A DNA stretch of 64,000 nucleotides from Nitrospinae bacterium CG11_big_fil_rev_8_21_14_0_20_45_15 (GTDB taxonomy: Bacteria > Nitrospinota > Nitrospinia > Nitrospinales > VA-1), in contig PCWG01000042.1 in NCBI GenBank assembly GCA_002787235.1, forward strand, positions 274,110 to 338,109. Direction: 5' to 3'. Below are positions 10,128 to 19,989 of this stretch, in pieces. Every line of letters starts with the position of its first letter. The stretch's first letter is position 1. The position numbers and the translations under genes are program-made. Below the pieces are notes generated by a model. The model saw nothing but the letters and a program-made list of their open reading frames with translations, was not told the origin of the DNA and searched no databases.

Positions 10128-10424
10128 TTACTTCGACCGCAAGGCTTTCCAAGTGAGGGACACATCGCCTTTTTTGATGCGCATTTGACAACCGAGTCGC
10201 ATCCCGGCTTCGAAGTCTTCAGGGAAAAGGTAGTCGCGTTCTTCTTCGGTGGGACGGGAACAATTTTTCATGCCTTCCAAAACGGTCAGTTCGCAGACGC
10301 CGCAGGTTCCCTCTGTGCATCCAAAGGGCAGGTTCACCGCCAGTTCCTCGCAGGCTTCTATCAATTGGGTGCCGTCTTCTATTTCATGCGTCACGTTGTC
10401 GGGTTTAAAAAATACCTTGGCCAT
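10128..10424 (-). CDS. [2Fe-2S] ferredoxin
   Basis: 98 aa with LPFGCTEGTCGVCELTV and LGCQMRI. Confidence 0.9.
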   Translation of the reverse strand: MAKVFFKPDNVTHEIEDGTQLIEACEELAVNLPFGCTEGTCGVCELTVLEGMKNCSRPTEEERDYLFPEDFEAGMRLGCQMRIKKGDVSLTWKALRSK

Positions 10425-10510
10425 GTTTCTTGATATCCTTGATGAATAGTAAAATTTTAGATATTAGGGTTTCTCTAATCACTCAATATTTTACCCTAAG
10501 GCTACTTGCG

Positions 10511-10531
10511 GACCCTTATTTTATAAGGGTC
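10511..10531. promoter_or_regulatory. perfect 9-bp inverted repeat, 3-nt loop, between dnaJ-like and ferredoxin genes
   Basis: GACCCTTAT-TTT-ATAAGGGTC; no adjacent T tract. Confidence 0.4.
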
Positions 10532-10572
10532 GCTCATGGCCAAAAGAAATTTTATAGGTTCTCTTTAGTGAA

Positions 10573-11457
10573 TCAGAGTCCGCTCGCCTTCAGTTGCTTG
10601 ACCAGTTCGGTTTGCTGTTCGGTCAGCTCTTTGGGTATTTTGACGTTGATTTGCACGAATTGGTCGCCATAAGTATTTGCCACGGTTTTAGGAAGCCCCT
10701 TGTCTTTCAAGCGTAACCTGGAGTGGCTTTGAGTTCCCGCAGGAATTTTCATCATGATTTCGCCGTAAAGGGTCGGTATTGCGACAGATGTTCCGAGCAG
10801 GGCTTCGATCAGGCTGATCTCTTTTTCCATGACAATGTTTTTCCCGTCGCGTTTGAAAATGGGGTGCGGCTGGATATGTACCCTAAGTTTCAAATCGCCT
10901 TGTTGCCCGCCTTGTACCGGGCTGGGAATGCCCTTGCCGCTGAGACGTATCGATTTACCGTTTTCAATACCGGGTGGGATTCGGAAGCTGATTTCTTCGC
11001 GATTGCCCTGTCGATTGATGGCGACGACTTTTTTAGCTCCCAGTGCGGCTTCTTCAAAGCTGATACTGAGATCTTGTGTGAGATCCCTGCCGCGAGGGGG
11101 ACGAAAGCCTCCGCCGCGTCTGGAAAAATAGTCTTCCATGCCGGAAAAGGGATTGTTTCCGCTGAATCCCCCTCCAAATTGATGAAAAACTGAGGCAAAA
11201 TCGAAATCCCGGAACACATCTTCCTGGGAAAATTTCTGGCTGAAACCTTCTTCACCGTATTGGTCGTATTCGCGACGTTTCTTCTCATCGCTCAAAACAG
11301 CGTATGCTTCACTCAGACTTTTGAACTTTTCTTCGACCTCGGGCTTATCTTTATTGCGATCGGGGTGATATTTCAGCGCAAGTTGTCGATAAGCTTTCTT
11401 AATATCGTCTGGTGAAGCTTTGCGGTCTACGCCTAAAGTTGCATAATAATCGGTCAT
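10573..11457 (-). CDS. DnaJ/CbpA-type co-chaperone
   Basis: [39 protein letters not shown] domain, G/F region, DnaJ C-terminal domain, no zinc finger. Confidence 0.93.
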   Translation of the reverse strand: MTDYYATLGVDRKASPDDIKKAYRQLALKYHPDRNKDKPEVEEKFKSLSEAYAVLSDEKKRREYDQYGEEGFSQKFSQEDVFRDFDFASVFHQFGGGFSGNNPFSGMEDYFSRRGGGFRPPRGRDLTQDLSISFEEAALGAKKVVAINRQGNREEISFRIPPGIENGKSIRLSGKGIPSPVQGGQQGDLKLRVHIQPHPIFKRDGKNIVMEKEISLIEALLGTSVAIPTLYGEIMMKIPAGTQSHSRLRLKDKGLPKTVANTYGDQFVQINVKIPKELTEQQTELVKQLKASGL

Positions 11458-11540
11458 ATTTATAAACTATTGAAAAATAAGGGTTTTTATTTTAATATGG
11501 CTGAAATAAGGTTTCTTGCTCTATATATGGAATCGCAAAT

Positions 11541-12380
11541 ATGAAAAATCTACCTGTAAGTCTGATTTTTTTACTGATTTTCGTTTTTTGTGCCTGTACG
11601 AAGGTGCAAAGCAGTTCATTGACGTCCAAGTCGGAGGTCGCAAAGGGATATGAGCCCACTGCTGAGGAAGTTTATAACTGGTTTCCTCCAAGTCAAGAAA
11701 AGTTGAAGGCTCGTAAAATTCGTCAGAAACAATTGGATGCGATTGAGGGGGAAATTTCAAAATTGTATCTCAATCATGAAAATAATTTGCAGTTGGTTGA
11801 TGGTTTTAAAAATGAGCTGGATCCCTGGAGCCCTGCGGTTTCTAATTGGGAAGGCCGTTTTCAACAACAAATTGTTTTAGAAGAAAAGCGGGACAAGGCA
11901 TTGGCTGAGAGTCTGGACAGTGTGAAGAAAGAAAAAGCGGCGGTTGATAAAAAGTTTGCCGCCTGGCAGACGGTGAAAACAGAAACGGTTTTTTCATACG
12001 ATGAATATAAAGTGGCTGTGGGTCTGTTTCGAGATGGCAAATACGATGATAGCATCAATACCTTTAAAAAGGTTTTGTTGAAAAATCCACCACTGCCTTT
12101 AATGGACAATATCCATTTTGCGATCAGCTCTTCTTATTTTCATCTCAAGAAGTATAAAGAAGCCATCACTCATCTTGATCTGATCATCAACAAGTATCCT
12201 GAGGGTGACAAATGGCATATGTCCTATATTATGCTGGGTTTGATATACAATACTCTGGGCCAGAAAAGTCAGGCTGTTTACGGGTTAGAGGAAGTTTTAA
12301 AGAAGAACCCGCCGACAGATATTATCAGACTTGTTAACCGTTTGAGGAAATTGATAGATGTCGTACCCGCTGAGAGTTAA
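11541..12380 (+). CDS. TPR-repeat lipoprotein
   Basis: Lipobox FVFCAC near N-terminus; TPR-like YKVAVGLFRDGKYDDSINTFKKVL and following repeats. Confidence 0.75.
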   Translation: MKNLPVSLIFLLIFVFCACTKVQSSSLTSKSEVAKGYEPTAEEVYNWFPPSQEKLKARKIRQKQLDAIEGEISKLYLNHENNLQLVDGFKNELDPWSPAVSNWEGRFQQQIVLEEKRDKALAESLDSVKKEKAAVDKKFAAWQTVKTETVFSYDEYKVAVGLFRDGKYDDSINTFKKVLLKNPPLPLMDNIHFAISSSYFHLKKYKEAITHLDLIINKYPEGDKWHMSYIMLGLIYNTLGQKSQAVYGLEEVLKKNPPTDIIRLVNRLRKLIDVVPAES

Positions 12381-13023
12381 TCATCCCGCACCCGAATTGC
12401 AGATCGACTGCTGGGTGCAGGGAGAGGGAGGATCGCTGGCAGAGGAGAAGGGCCGTGTGGTGCTGATCGAGGTGTTTCAGGTCAATTGTCCAGGATGCTT
12501 TATTGGGGGATTGCCTGAGGTGATCGCGATTTACGAGAAGTTTCAGTCTGCGCCTTTAACGGTTTGGGGACTTGCCACTGCGTTTGAAGATCACGACAAA
12601 AATTCTCTGGAGAATCTGAAAAAACTTCTGACGAGGGGGGAAGTGGTCGGGGATACTTTGGCAGAGCTTGGAAGAAGGAATCTTTTGAATTTCGACCGCC
12701 TGATTTATCCCATTGCTTTTCCTGTAGCCTGGGATAAAGTCGTAAGAGCTGAGGTGAAAATTGACGATGCGGCGGTGAAAAAAATCATCGATCGAGACAT
12801 CCCTCAGTTTGATAAATTAGAACCGCAAATGAAGAAATCGGTGGTGGAACAGGTAGAAGCCTATCTGCTTAAAAAGACCCACACCGCACATACTTTTGAA
12901 ACTTATGAACTGCGCGGTACCCCTTCGACGATATTGATCGATAAAAAAGGCAATTTGAGAGAATGCCTGTTCGGTTCCAGCCTTGAATTGGAAGAAAAGG
13001 TGCGTCGCTTGCTGGAGGAGTGA
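12358..13023 (+). CDS. thioredoxin-fold TlpA/peroxiredoxin-like protein with CPGC motif
   Basis: VNCPGCFIGGLPEVIAIYEKF and C-terminal ELRGTPSTILIDKKGNLRE (cis-Pro). Confidence 0.75.
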   Translation: MSYPLRVNHPAPELQIDCWVQGEGGSLAEEKGRVVLIEVFQVNCPGCFIGGLPEVIAIYEKFQSAPLTVWGLATAFEDHDKNSLENLKKLLTRGEVVGDTLAELGRRNLLNFDRLIYPIAFPVAWDKVVRAEVKIDDAAVKKIIDRDIPQFDKLEPQMKKSVVEQVEAYLLKKTHTAHTFETYELRGTPSTILIDKKGNLRECLFGSSLELEEKVRRLLEE

Positions 13024-13087
13024 GGGGGCGGTACGATTTCTTGTCATTCAGGTCTTTGCTCTATTCAAATAATTAAAGATAAATCGT

Positions 13088-13957
13088 ATGAATGATAATT
13101 CGATTGTTTTCCTCAATTCCGAATTTGTTCCCTTGAATGAAGCCAAAATTTCGGTGATGGATCGTGGGTTTCTTTACGGAGATGGAATTTTTGAAACTTT
13201 ACGTGCCTATGACGGGAAAATCTTCAAGTTGCAGGAGCATCTCGAACGGATGAGACGCACCGCCAGCGCGCTTCAGTTGCCCTTTCCCCAAACGCAAATG
13301 GAATTGGCAAATATCATTGCAATCCTGCTCGAAAAAAATGATCTTCAAGATGCCATTGTCCGCATCACTTTGACCCGGGGTGTCAGCGATCACGGTATTT
13401 TGATTGGAGACAATCCTCCCACACTGGTTCTATTTGCCCGCCCGGTTAGTGAAATCGCGTTCCATGAGACGGGTGTTTCTGTCGTTCTTGTGGCAGACGG
13501 GATTTCGGCATTGCCTGGAATGACGCAGGGCATCAAATCCTGTAATTTTCTATCAAATATTATTCTGCGTGAATATGCGCGTCAAAGAGGGGCTTTTGAA
13601 GGCATTGGTTTGGATGCTAAAGAACGCTTGACCGAGGGAAGCATCAGCAATGTTTTTTTGGTCAAAGAGGGCATTCTGAAAACGCCCGGGTTGAACGCTT
13701 TTATCCTGCCCGGTATTACACGGCAAACGGTTCTTGAAATCGCAGAGGGTCTGGATATAGAAACGATGGAAACTGAATTGACTGCAGAATTGTTGTACGA
13801 TGCGGATGAAGTTTTCATCGTCAATACGGGCTGGGAAATAATGCCTGTTGTGGAAGCCGATGGCAAGCGCATCGGGTCAGGAGCGCAGGGCCCATTGACG
13901 AGGGGCATCCGTGAGGGCTATCGTAAAATCATTGAAGGTTTAAACAATCCATGTTAG
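13088..13957 (+). CDS. class IV aminotransferase (BCAT / PabC / D-amino-acid aminotransferase family)
   Basis: DRGFLYGDGIFETLRAYDGKIFKLQEHLERM; LTEGSISNVF; GITRQTVLE. Confidence 0.88.
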   Translation: MNDNSIVFLNSEFVPLNEAKISVMDRGFLYGDGIFETLRAYDGKIFKLQEHLERMRRTASALQLPFPQTQMELANIIAILLEKNDLQDAIVRITLTRGVSDHGILIGDNPPTLVLFARPVSEIAFHETGVSVVLVADGISALPGMTQGIKSCNFLSNIILREYARQRGAFEGIGLDAKERLTEGSISNVFLVKEGILKTPGLNAFILPGITRQTVLEIAEGLDIETMETELTAELLYDADEVFIVNTGWEIMPVVEADGKRIGSGAQGPLTRGIREGYRKIIEGLNNPC

Positions 13958-14006
13958 TTTTTCAAAAAGAGGGCTTTCTGCAATCGTAGAAGGCATATCC
14001 TGGTAA

Positions 14007-14024
14007 GTACTTTTTGAAAAGTAC
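14007..14024. repeat. 8-bp arm palindrome
   Basis: GTACTTTT-TG-AAAAGTAC in the intergenic gap 13958..14091. Confidence 0.4.
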
Positions 14025-14091
14025 CTGGAGAAAAGGTCATTCATAAAAGTCCAGCTTCAGGAGTCAATAATTTCCCGAGAGAATTGAAATA

Positions 14092-14520
14092 ATGACAGAT
14101 TCTATAAGATATATTGAAGAACCCAGTGGCTCGATCACTGACAAGAAGACGGGTTTGCAATGGCTACCCAAAGACTCCAAGCAAGATCTGGGAGGATGGA
14201 AAAATATTCAGGAAGTGCTTGCCTATATAAGAATTATGAATCAGGTTTATGCTGGAGGGTGTAGCGACTGGCGTTTGCCAAACGAAAAGGAAGCACTTTC
14301 TTTATTCAATCCTGAGGTGGTTCAAAAAGATTTTGAAGGAAAGGATATACACATTTCTCCTTTTTTTGTTGTCAGTTGTGCCTACAGGATTTGGACCAGT
14401 GATGTCAACGATGAAGGCAAACATTGCTGTCTGAACCTGCGAACGGGAGAAAAAATGTATTTGGATAAAAGTGAGAGGGAAAACAATTCAACCCGGTTGG
14501 TCCGGGGAAAGACTTTGTGA
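14092..14520 (+). CDS. DUF1566-domain protein
   Basis: TGLQWLPKDS...WRLPNEKEALSLF...YRIWTSDVNDEG...RLVRG. Confidence 0.8.
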   Translation: MTDSIRYIEEPSGSITDKKTGLQWLPKDSKQDLGGWKNIQEVLAYIRIMNQVYAGGCSDWRLPNEKEALSLFNPEVVQKDFEGKDIHISPFFVVSCAYRIWTSDVNDEGKHCCLNLRTGEKMYLDKSERENNSTRLVRGKTL

Positions 14521-14528
14521 AAAGCGTT

Positions 14529-14942
14529 TCAGGGATTTTTTGAGGGGAGTTGCATTCCCAGATAGGTCTGCAAAAAATCATCAGTCCCCATGGATTCCAA
14601 ATCCTTTTCATGAAAAGCGTTGTCTTTAAATATTTTTTCTATAACACCTTCACCTGAAGGGTTTACCGCCAGGACATCGGCATGTTTTGTATTATCAAAA
14701 CCGTTGAAAAGCGTTCCCTTAATTTCAGCTGGAGCCGATAAAGCGATACATCGTCCCAAACGAAGCGATTTAGACCGGTCTTTCCAGTCCACATAAAGGT
14801 GGTGGTCGTCAACCCGTACTTCGGGTTCATCATCCATTTCCGAACCCAGAAGAAAAATTTTTTGATCGATACGAACGGCGTAGACAGGCCGGAATTCACC
14901 TTTGACCCACACTTTTCCCTTGTCTGCAACCAATTGAGTCAC
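14529..14942 (-). CDS. hypothetical protein (137 aa)
   Basis: Longest plausible ORF in the gap, convergent with the DUF1566 gene. Confidence 0.5.
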   Translation of the reverse strand: MTQLVADKGKVWVKGEFRPVYAVRIDQKIFLLGSEMDDEPEVRVDDHHLYVDWKDRSKSLRLGRCIALSAPAEIKGTLFNGFDNTKHADVLAVNPSGEGVIEKIFKDNAFHEKDLESMGTDDFLQTYLGMQLPSKNP

Positions 14943-15094
14943 CGTTGAATAAAAAGAGTTAAATTGTTTTTAAATTCACACTATATTATCTTTTCGCATG
15001 CAGACTTTGCAATTGAACTTCATCATAAAGTGCAATTCCCAATTTGTCACCGCTTAGTTACGGTGTCTTGCCACTATGAATTGACCGAACAGTT

Positions 15095-16240
15095 TTGAAG
15101 AATCAAGAACTATTTTATAGCAGATTGCGCAAGGATTTATCCAGTCGCCGGGAAAATAATTTATACCGTGAGACCCGTACGGTATCTGAGAGTTTGATTG
15201 ACCTCTCTTCGAATGACTACCTGCAACTCCGCACTCATCCCGCTGTTATTGAAGGAGCCCGAATTGCAACTGAGAGTTATGGTGCAGGCAGTGGGGCATC
15301 TCCACTTTTAACGGGTTTCAAGCCTTGTCACGAAGCCCTCCTGAACAAAATTCTGGTCTGGAAGAATAAGAAATTTGGCATGTTGTTCAATACCGGTTTC
15401 ATGGCCAATCAGGCGATATTTACTCATCTGCCGCAAAAAAATGATTTGATCCTTGCCGATCGGCTGATCCACCATTCGATCGCGCAAACACTTGCGCGTT
15501 CGCCCGTGCGTTTTAAAAGATACCCTCATCTGGATCTGCATCACCTTGAGCGTGAATTGGGGAAGGCGCAGTACGATACCGTATTTGTTGTTACGGAAAG
15601 CATTTTTAGCATGGATGGAGATTATCCCGACCTGAAACACCTCGCAAGCCTGAAAGAAAAATACAATTTTATATGGATTTTGGACGAAGCACACGGCGTG
15701 GGTGTTTATGGTGAAACTGGGGCAGGGTTGGCAGAAGAAATGGGCGTGGGGTCGATGGTGGATGTGGTGGTTGGGACACTGGGAAAAGCACTCGGTAGTA
15801 TGGGGGCGTATGTCATTTCTGACCATCAGGAGATCATTGAATATTTGACCAATACATCGGGAGAGTATATATTTTCGACGTTTTTATGTCCTTCTGCAGT
15901 GGGTGCGGCACATTCTGCGATTGATTGTGTGATTGAAGATAAAGAAAAACGTCATCTTTTGCGTGAAAACGCCATAGTTTTGAGGCAAGAACTTACCAGA
16001 ATGGGCTATAATCTAATAGATTCGGATTCTCAAATTGTTCCTATCATTCTGGGGGATGCCGGGCTGGCTTTGAAAATGAGTGATTATTTTTATCAAGAAG
16101 GGATACGAATCGGAGCCATTCGCTTTCCGACTGTACCCAAGGGCAAAGAACGGTTACGATTGTCGTTGCATTCAGGTATTTCCGCAGAACAGATATCAAT
16201 AATTTTAAAATTGTTCCAACAATGGAAATCAAAAATATAA
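15095..16240 (+). CDS. bioF: 8-amino-7-oxononanoate synthase
   Basis: SNDYLQLRTHPAVIEGA, YGAGSGASPLLTGF, DEAHGVGVYGETGAG, GTLGKALGSMGAYV. Confidence 0.93.
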   Translation: MKNQELFYSRLRKDLSSRRENNLYRETRTVSESLIDLSSNDYLQLRTHPAVIEGARIATESYGAGSGASPLLTGFKPCHEALLNKILVWKNKKFGMLFNTGFMANQAIFTHLPQKNDLILADRLIHHSIAQTLARSPVRFKRYPHLDLHHLERELGKAQYDTVFVVTESIFSMDGDYPDLKHLASLKEKYNFIWILDEAHGVGVYGETGAGLAEEMGVGSMVDVVVGTLGKALGSMGAYVISDHQEIIEYLTNTSGEYIFSTFLCPSAVGAAHSAIDCVIEDKEKRHLLRENAIVLRQELTRMGYNLIDSDSQIVPIILGDAGLALKMSDYFYQEGIRIGAIRFPTVPKGKERLRLSLHSGISAEQISIILKLFQQWKSKI

Positions 16241-16881
16241 CAGCGATATGCGGATGGGCTTTGCCACCGAGTTGGTTCAGTGAACAAATTCAACAGGCAT
16301 TTCCTGGCAGTCGGGTGAAAACTCTCTATCCGATCAACCCCTTTTGTGCCGAGTCGGCTCGGAAAGCGTTGCGCGAAAATCCTGCGGACTTGTATATAGG
16401 CTATTCACTGGGAAGCTTGTGGCTATTCATGCATCGGCAATACTTACCTTCATCAGCACTGAAAGCGGCACTTGCGCCGATCCTTTCTTTCACGCATGAA
16501 GGTAAAAGAGGCGGTAAAACTCCCAAAACAAAATTAAAATATTTTCTCCGATTGCTAGAGCGCGGTTTAGAAACCGGGCAGGCCGCCTTGAAGGATTTTT
16601 ATTCGGTCTGTTCCGCGCCTTTTCCAGATGACCGATTGATTGAAGTCCCGCAAAGAGGTGTCCTGATAAAGGGACTTGAATTTTTAGAGTCTGCTTTGGC
16701 TCCACCCTCGTCTACAAAGGATTTCATTACGGTTTCTGGTGAGAAGGACATATTTTTAGATTCCGAAATTCTGCGTCGTTATATTCCCGGTCTGCTCATT
16801 GAGAAGGCGGTTGGACATTCACCGGGTCCTCTGCTCATGCGCTTGGCAAAAGAGTTGAAGCGGAGGAATGATTTGTTATGA
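16222..16881 (+). CDS. alpha/beta hydrolase-like protein, candidate pimeloyl-ACP esterase (BioH/BioG role)
   Basis: Small hydrolase with GYSLGS nucleophile elbow, overlapping bioF by 19 bp and upstream of bioC. Confidence 0.65.
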   Translation: MEIKNITAICGWALPPSWFSEQIQQAFPGSRVKTLYPINPFCAESARKALRENPADLYIGYSLGSLWLFMHRQYLPSSALKAALAPILSFTHEGKRGGKTPKTKLKYFLRLLERGLETGQAALKDFYSVCSAPFPDDRLIEVPQRGVLIKGLEFLESALAPPSSTKDFITVSGEKDIFLDSEILRRYIPGLLIEKAVGHSPGPLLMRLAKELKRRNDLL

Positions 16882-19148
16882 AGATTGTTGGTATTGACTT
16901 CACCTCCATTCCCAGCCCCGAAAAGCCTCTGCCATGCATACATAGCACTTTCAAAAAGAACCAGGGGCTCGTCCTTGAACGTATGGACTTGTTTACGGAT
17001 TTTCATCAGTTTGAAAGTTTCATCGGGCAAAATGACGCTTGGGTATTGGGTATAGATTGTCCTTTAGGACTGCCTGCTACGTTTCTTTCCAAATTCTCCG
17101 ATTCGCAGGAATGGAGTGATTATGTTGCCACCATTGGGAAGATGGGATGGAAGAAATTTGAATCGGCGATAAAAAAATATAAGTCCAAACAGCCATCAAA
17201 ACTTAAAGACAGATTGCGTCTGACAGATGAGCTGGCGCGTGCTTTGAGTCCACTGAAACTTATAAATCCTCCCCTTGCTAAAATGTTTTATGAGCTGACG
17301 CCGCGTTTGTTAGCCGCCGGAGTTTCCGTCTTGCCTTGTCATCCAACCGATGACAAGCGCGTTGTATTGGAAACCTATCCGGCATTATTGGCTCGACGCT
17401 TTGCAGGCAAGTATAAGGGAACTTCCAGAACCTTTACGCATTCAGAAATTCAAGATGCTCGTAAAGCTATTTTAAAAGGGATCGGTTCCGAAGAGTTTAT
17501 TACCGAATTTGGCTTTAAGGTCGATATTGGCGAAGAAATTACGATCAAGGCACTCGAAGATGAGAGAGGAGATGTTCTGGATTCCGTTTTATGTGCTGTG
17601 CAGGCAGGATGGGCCTATCATAGAAAGAACAAAGGCTATGGAATCCCCGGTGCGTCTCATTCAATCATTGCTTCAGAGGGTTGGATTGTTGATCCACGAT
17701 TGGTGACTGAAATGGTGGCCAGTTCGACTTCCTCAAACTATAATTTAACTCAGTTACTGAGTAAGCGTTCGGATCAATCGGATTATTATGCGATCAATTT
17801 GATGAGCCAGGTCAAAAAGCTATCCGATGTGGGTCGGGCTTTATCGGGCAAGCGCGACCTGAATGAGTTGTTGGAAAAAATAGTAACCGAGTCGCGCATC
17901 CTGACCAATGCCGATGGCGGAACTTTATATATTCTTGAAGACAATTCACTGGCCTTCAAAATCGTCCAGAACGAATCACTCAATATTTTTATGGGCGGTA
18001 CGACGGGCAAAGAAATCAGTTTTCCTCCTGTGCAGATGAAGGAATCCAATGTTTCAGCTTATTCCGCGATGAAGGGTATTTCTATCAACATCCCCGATGT
18101 TTACAATTACAAATCCTTCGATTTTACGGGTCCAAGAAAATTCGATGAGGCGACAAAGTATCGCACACAATCGATGTTGGTGGTGCCAATGAGAAACTAC
18201 GAGGAAGAGGTCATAGGCGTTTTGCAAATACTGAACGCACGTGATCCGGATGATAACAAACAGGTCATCCCCTTTTCTGAAAATCATGAAGGTTTGGTAG
18301 AGTCTTTGGCATCGCAAGCCGCAGTTGCACTCAGCAACGTTAATCTCATCAATCAACTGCAAAAAACCAATAGTGAATTGGTCACAACACGCGATCAGGC
18401 ACTGGAGGCCAATCGCGCCAAGAGCGCATTCCTGGCTAATATGAGTCACGAATTGAGGACGCCTATGAATGCTATCCTTGGTTACAGCGAAATCCTTTTG
18501 GAAGATGCGGAAGAGATGGGGCTGGACGATTTCAATGAAGATCTGAAAAAAATACTTTCCTCTGGAAACCATTTGCTTGGATTGATTGATGAAATTCTGG
18601 ATCTTTCAAAAATTGAAGCGGGTAAAATGGAAATATTCCTCTCCACATTTTCTATATTGGATCTGGTAACCAATGCGATGGACAATGTGAAAATCCTGGC
18701 CCAAAAAAACGGCAACCAGTTGGAATTAAATTGTCCTTCAAATATTGGGACGATGAATGCGGACCCTGTGCGTGTCAAGCAAATGCTGATCAATCTTTTG
18801 AGCAACGCCTGTAAATTTACTGAAAAAGGCAAGGTTTGTCTGAAAATTTATCGAGAGACAATAGACAATCAAAAGTGGTTATTTTTTAATGTGATTGATA
18901 ATGGAATTGGTATCGACAAAAGCCAAATCAAACGATTGTTTGAAGAGTTCACGCAAGTTGACGATACTTCGACACGCAAGGTGGGTGGCACGGGTTTGGG
19001 GTTAGCGATCAGTCGACGTTTTTGCCAAATGATGGGTGGGGACATCCATGTTACAAGTGAACTTGGAAAAGGTTCTACTTTCAGTATCAAATTACCCGTC
19101 AAAATTGCGGAAGCCACTCAACTCAAAAGAAGAGCGAGCGATCTTTAG
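16878..19148 (+). CDS. DUF429 (RNase H-like) - GAF - histidine kinase fusion protein
   Basis: Single 756-aa [14 protein letters not shown]...[12 protein letters not shown]...[12 protein letters not shown]...[14 protein letters not shown] (DUF429-like); GAF segment; [23 protein letters not shown] (HisKA); [13 protein letters not shown]...[19 protein letters not shown] (HATPase). Confidence 0.8.
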   Translation: MKIVGIDFTSIPSPEKPLPCIHSTFKKNQGLVLERMDLFTDFHQFESFIGQNDAWVLGIDCPLGLPATFLSKFSDSQEWSDYVATIGKMGWKKFESAIKKYKSKQPSKLKDRLRLTDELARALSPLKLINPPLAKMFYELTPRLLAAGVSVLPCHPTDDKRVVLETYPALLARRFAGKYKGTSRTFTHSEIQDARKAILKGIGSEEFITEFGFKVDIGEEITIKALEDERGDVLDSVLCAVQAGWAYHRKNKGYGIPGASHSIIASEGWIVDPRLVTEMVASSTSSNYNLTQLLSKRSDQSDYYAINLMSQVKKLSDVGRALSGKRDLNELLEKIVTESRILTNADGGTLYILEDNSLAFKIVQNESLNIFMGGTTGKEISFPPVQMKESNVSAYSAMKGISINIPDVYNYKSFDFTGPRKFDEATKYRTQSMLVVPMRNYEEEVIGVLQILNARDPDDNKQVIPFSENHEGLVESLASQAAVALSNVNLINQLQKTNSELVTTRDQALEANRAKSAFLANMSHELRTPMNAILGYSEILLEDAEEMGLDDFNEDLKKILSSGNHLLGLIDEILDLSKIEAGKMEIFLSTFSILDLVTNAMDNVKILAQKNGNQLELNCPSNIGTMNADPVRVKQMLINLLSNACKFTEKGKVCLKIYRETIDNQKWLFFNVIDNGIGIDKSQIKRLFEEFTQVDDTSTRKVGGTGLGLAISRRFCQMMGGDIHVTSELGKGSTFSIKLPVKIAEATQLKRRASDL

Positions 19149-19215
19149 AGAACCGCCAATCGGTTTTTGATTCAGATATTTTCCCATCCGCATCAGCTTC
19201 AAAATATTCTTCTCT

Positions 19216-19974
19216 ATGAAACCATCCGTATCAGATCCAAGCATCGCCATTGCGAGAAGTTTTTCAAAGCACGCGGATAGTTACGAACGCCATGCTTTGT
19301 TGCAAAAAGACATGGCCGAACAATTGGCTCGATACCTTCCATGCCCACTGCCTGATCGTATTTTAGAGGTGGGTTGTGGTACGGGTTTGTTCACTCAAAA
19401 TCTAATTCAAAAAAAATACACTCAGTTGCATTTGAACGACATCTCCTCAGATATGTTAGTGATGCTTCAAACTCATCTGAATATACCGGCAAATGCGCGA
19501 TTGATTTGTGGAGATGCGTGTCAGCTTGATTTTGAAGTCACTGACTTGATTACAGCAAATGCGGTGTTCCAGTGGTTTGAAAATCCTCAAATGGCAGTGG
19601 AACATTTGAGACAGTTTCTGGCCCCTGAGGGTCATCTCATTTTCAGTGTTTTTGGCCCAAATACACTGAAAAATTTTAGAAGTCTGGCCAAAATTGACGG
19701 CCCCGTTACTTTGTATCCGATGGATACGTGGAAGCACTGGCTAGAAAATTCTGGATTCGTTGTTCAGCAGAGTCAAACGGAACTCAAAGAAACATTTTGG
19801 CCTTCTGCCCGATCTCTCATGAAAAACTTACAACAAGTGGGTGCCGTGCCGATAAGAAAATTATCCTATCGCGAAGTGAAGCGATTGATTGCCGATTATG
19901 AAAGATCCTTTACTACTGTAAAGGGTGTTTCGGCAGAGTGGGAGATATTCTATATTTCTGCCGTATTAACGTAG
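19216..19974 (+). CDS. bioC: malonyl-ACP O-methyltransferase
   Basis: IARSFSKHADSYERHALLQKDMAEQLA, LEVGCGTGLFT, ANAVFQWFENP. Confidence 0.88.
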   Translation: MKPSVSDPSIAIARSFSKHADSYERHALLQKDMAEQLARYLPCPLPDRILEVGCGTGLFTQNLIQKKYTQLHLNDISSDMLVMLQTHLNIPANARLICGDACQLDFEVTDLITANAVFQWFENPQMAVEHLRQFLAPEGHLIFSVFGPNTLKNFRSLAKIDGPVTLYPMDTWKHWLENSGFVVQQSQTELKETFWPSARSLMKNLQQVGAVPIRKLSYREVKRLIADYERSFTTVKGVSAEWEIFYISAVLT

Positions 19975-19989
19975 TTTAAAAACCATCCT

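Noticed and set aside
14734-14741. GCCGATAA on the plus strand
   Set aside because: No TAAA-like element 15 nt upstream (TCCC) and it lies inside the ORF 14529..14942.
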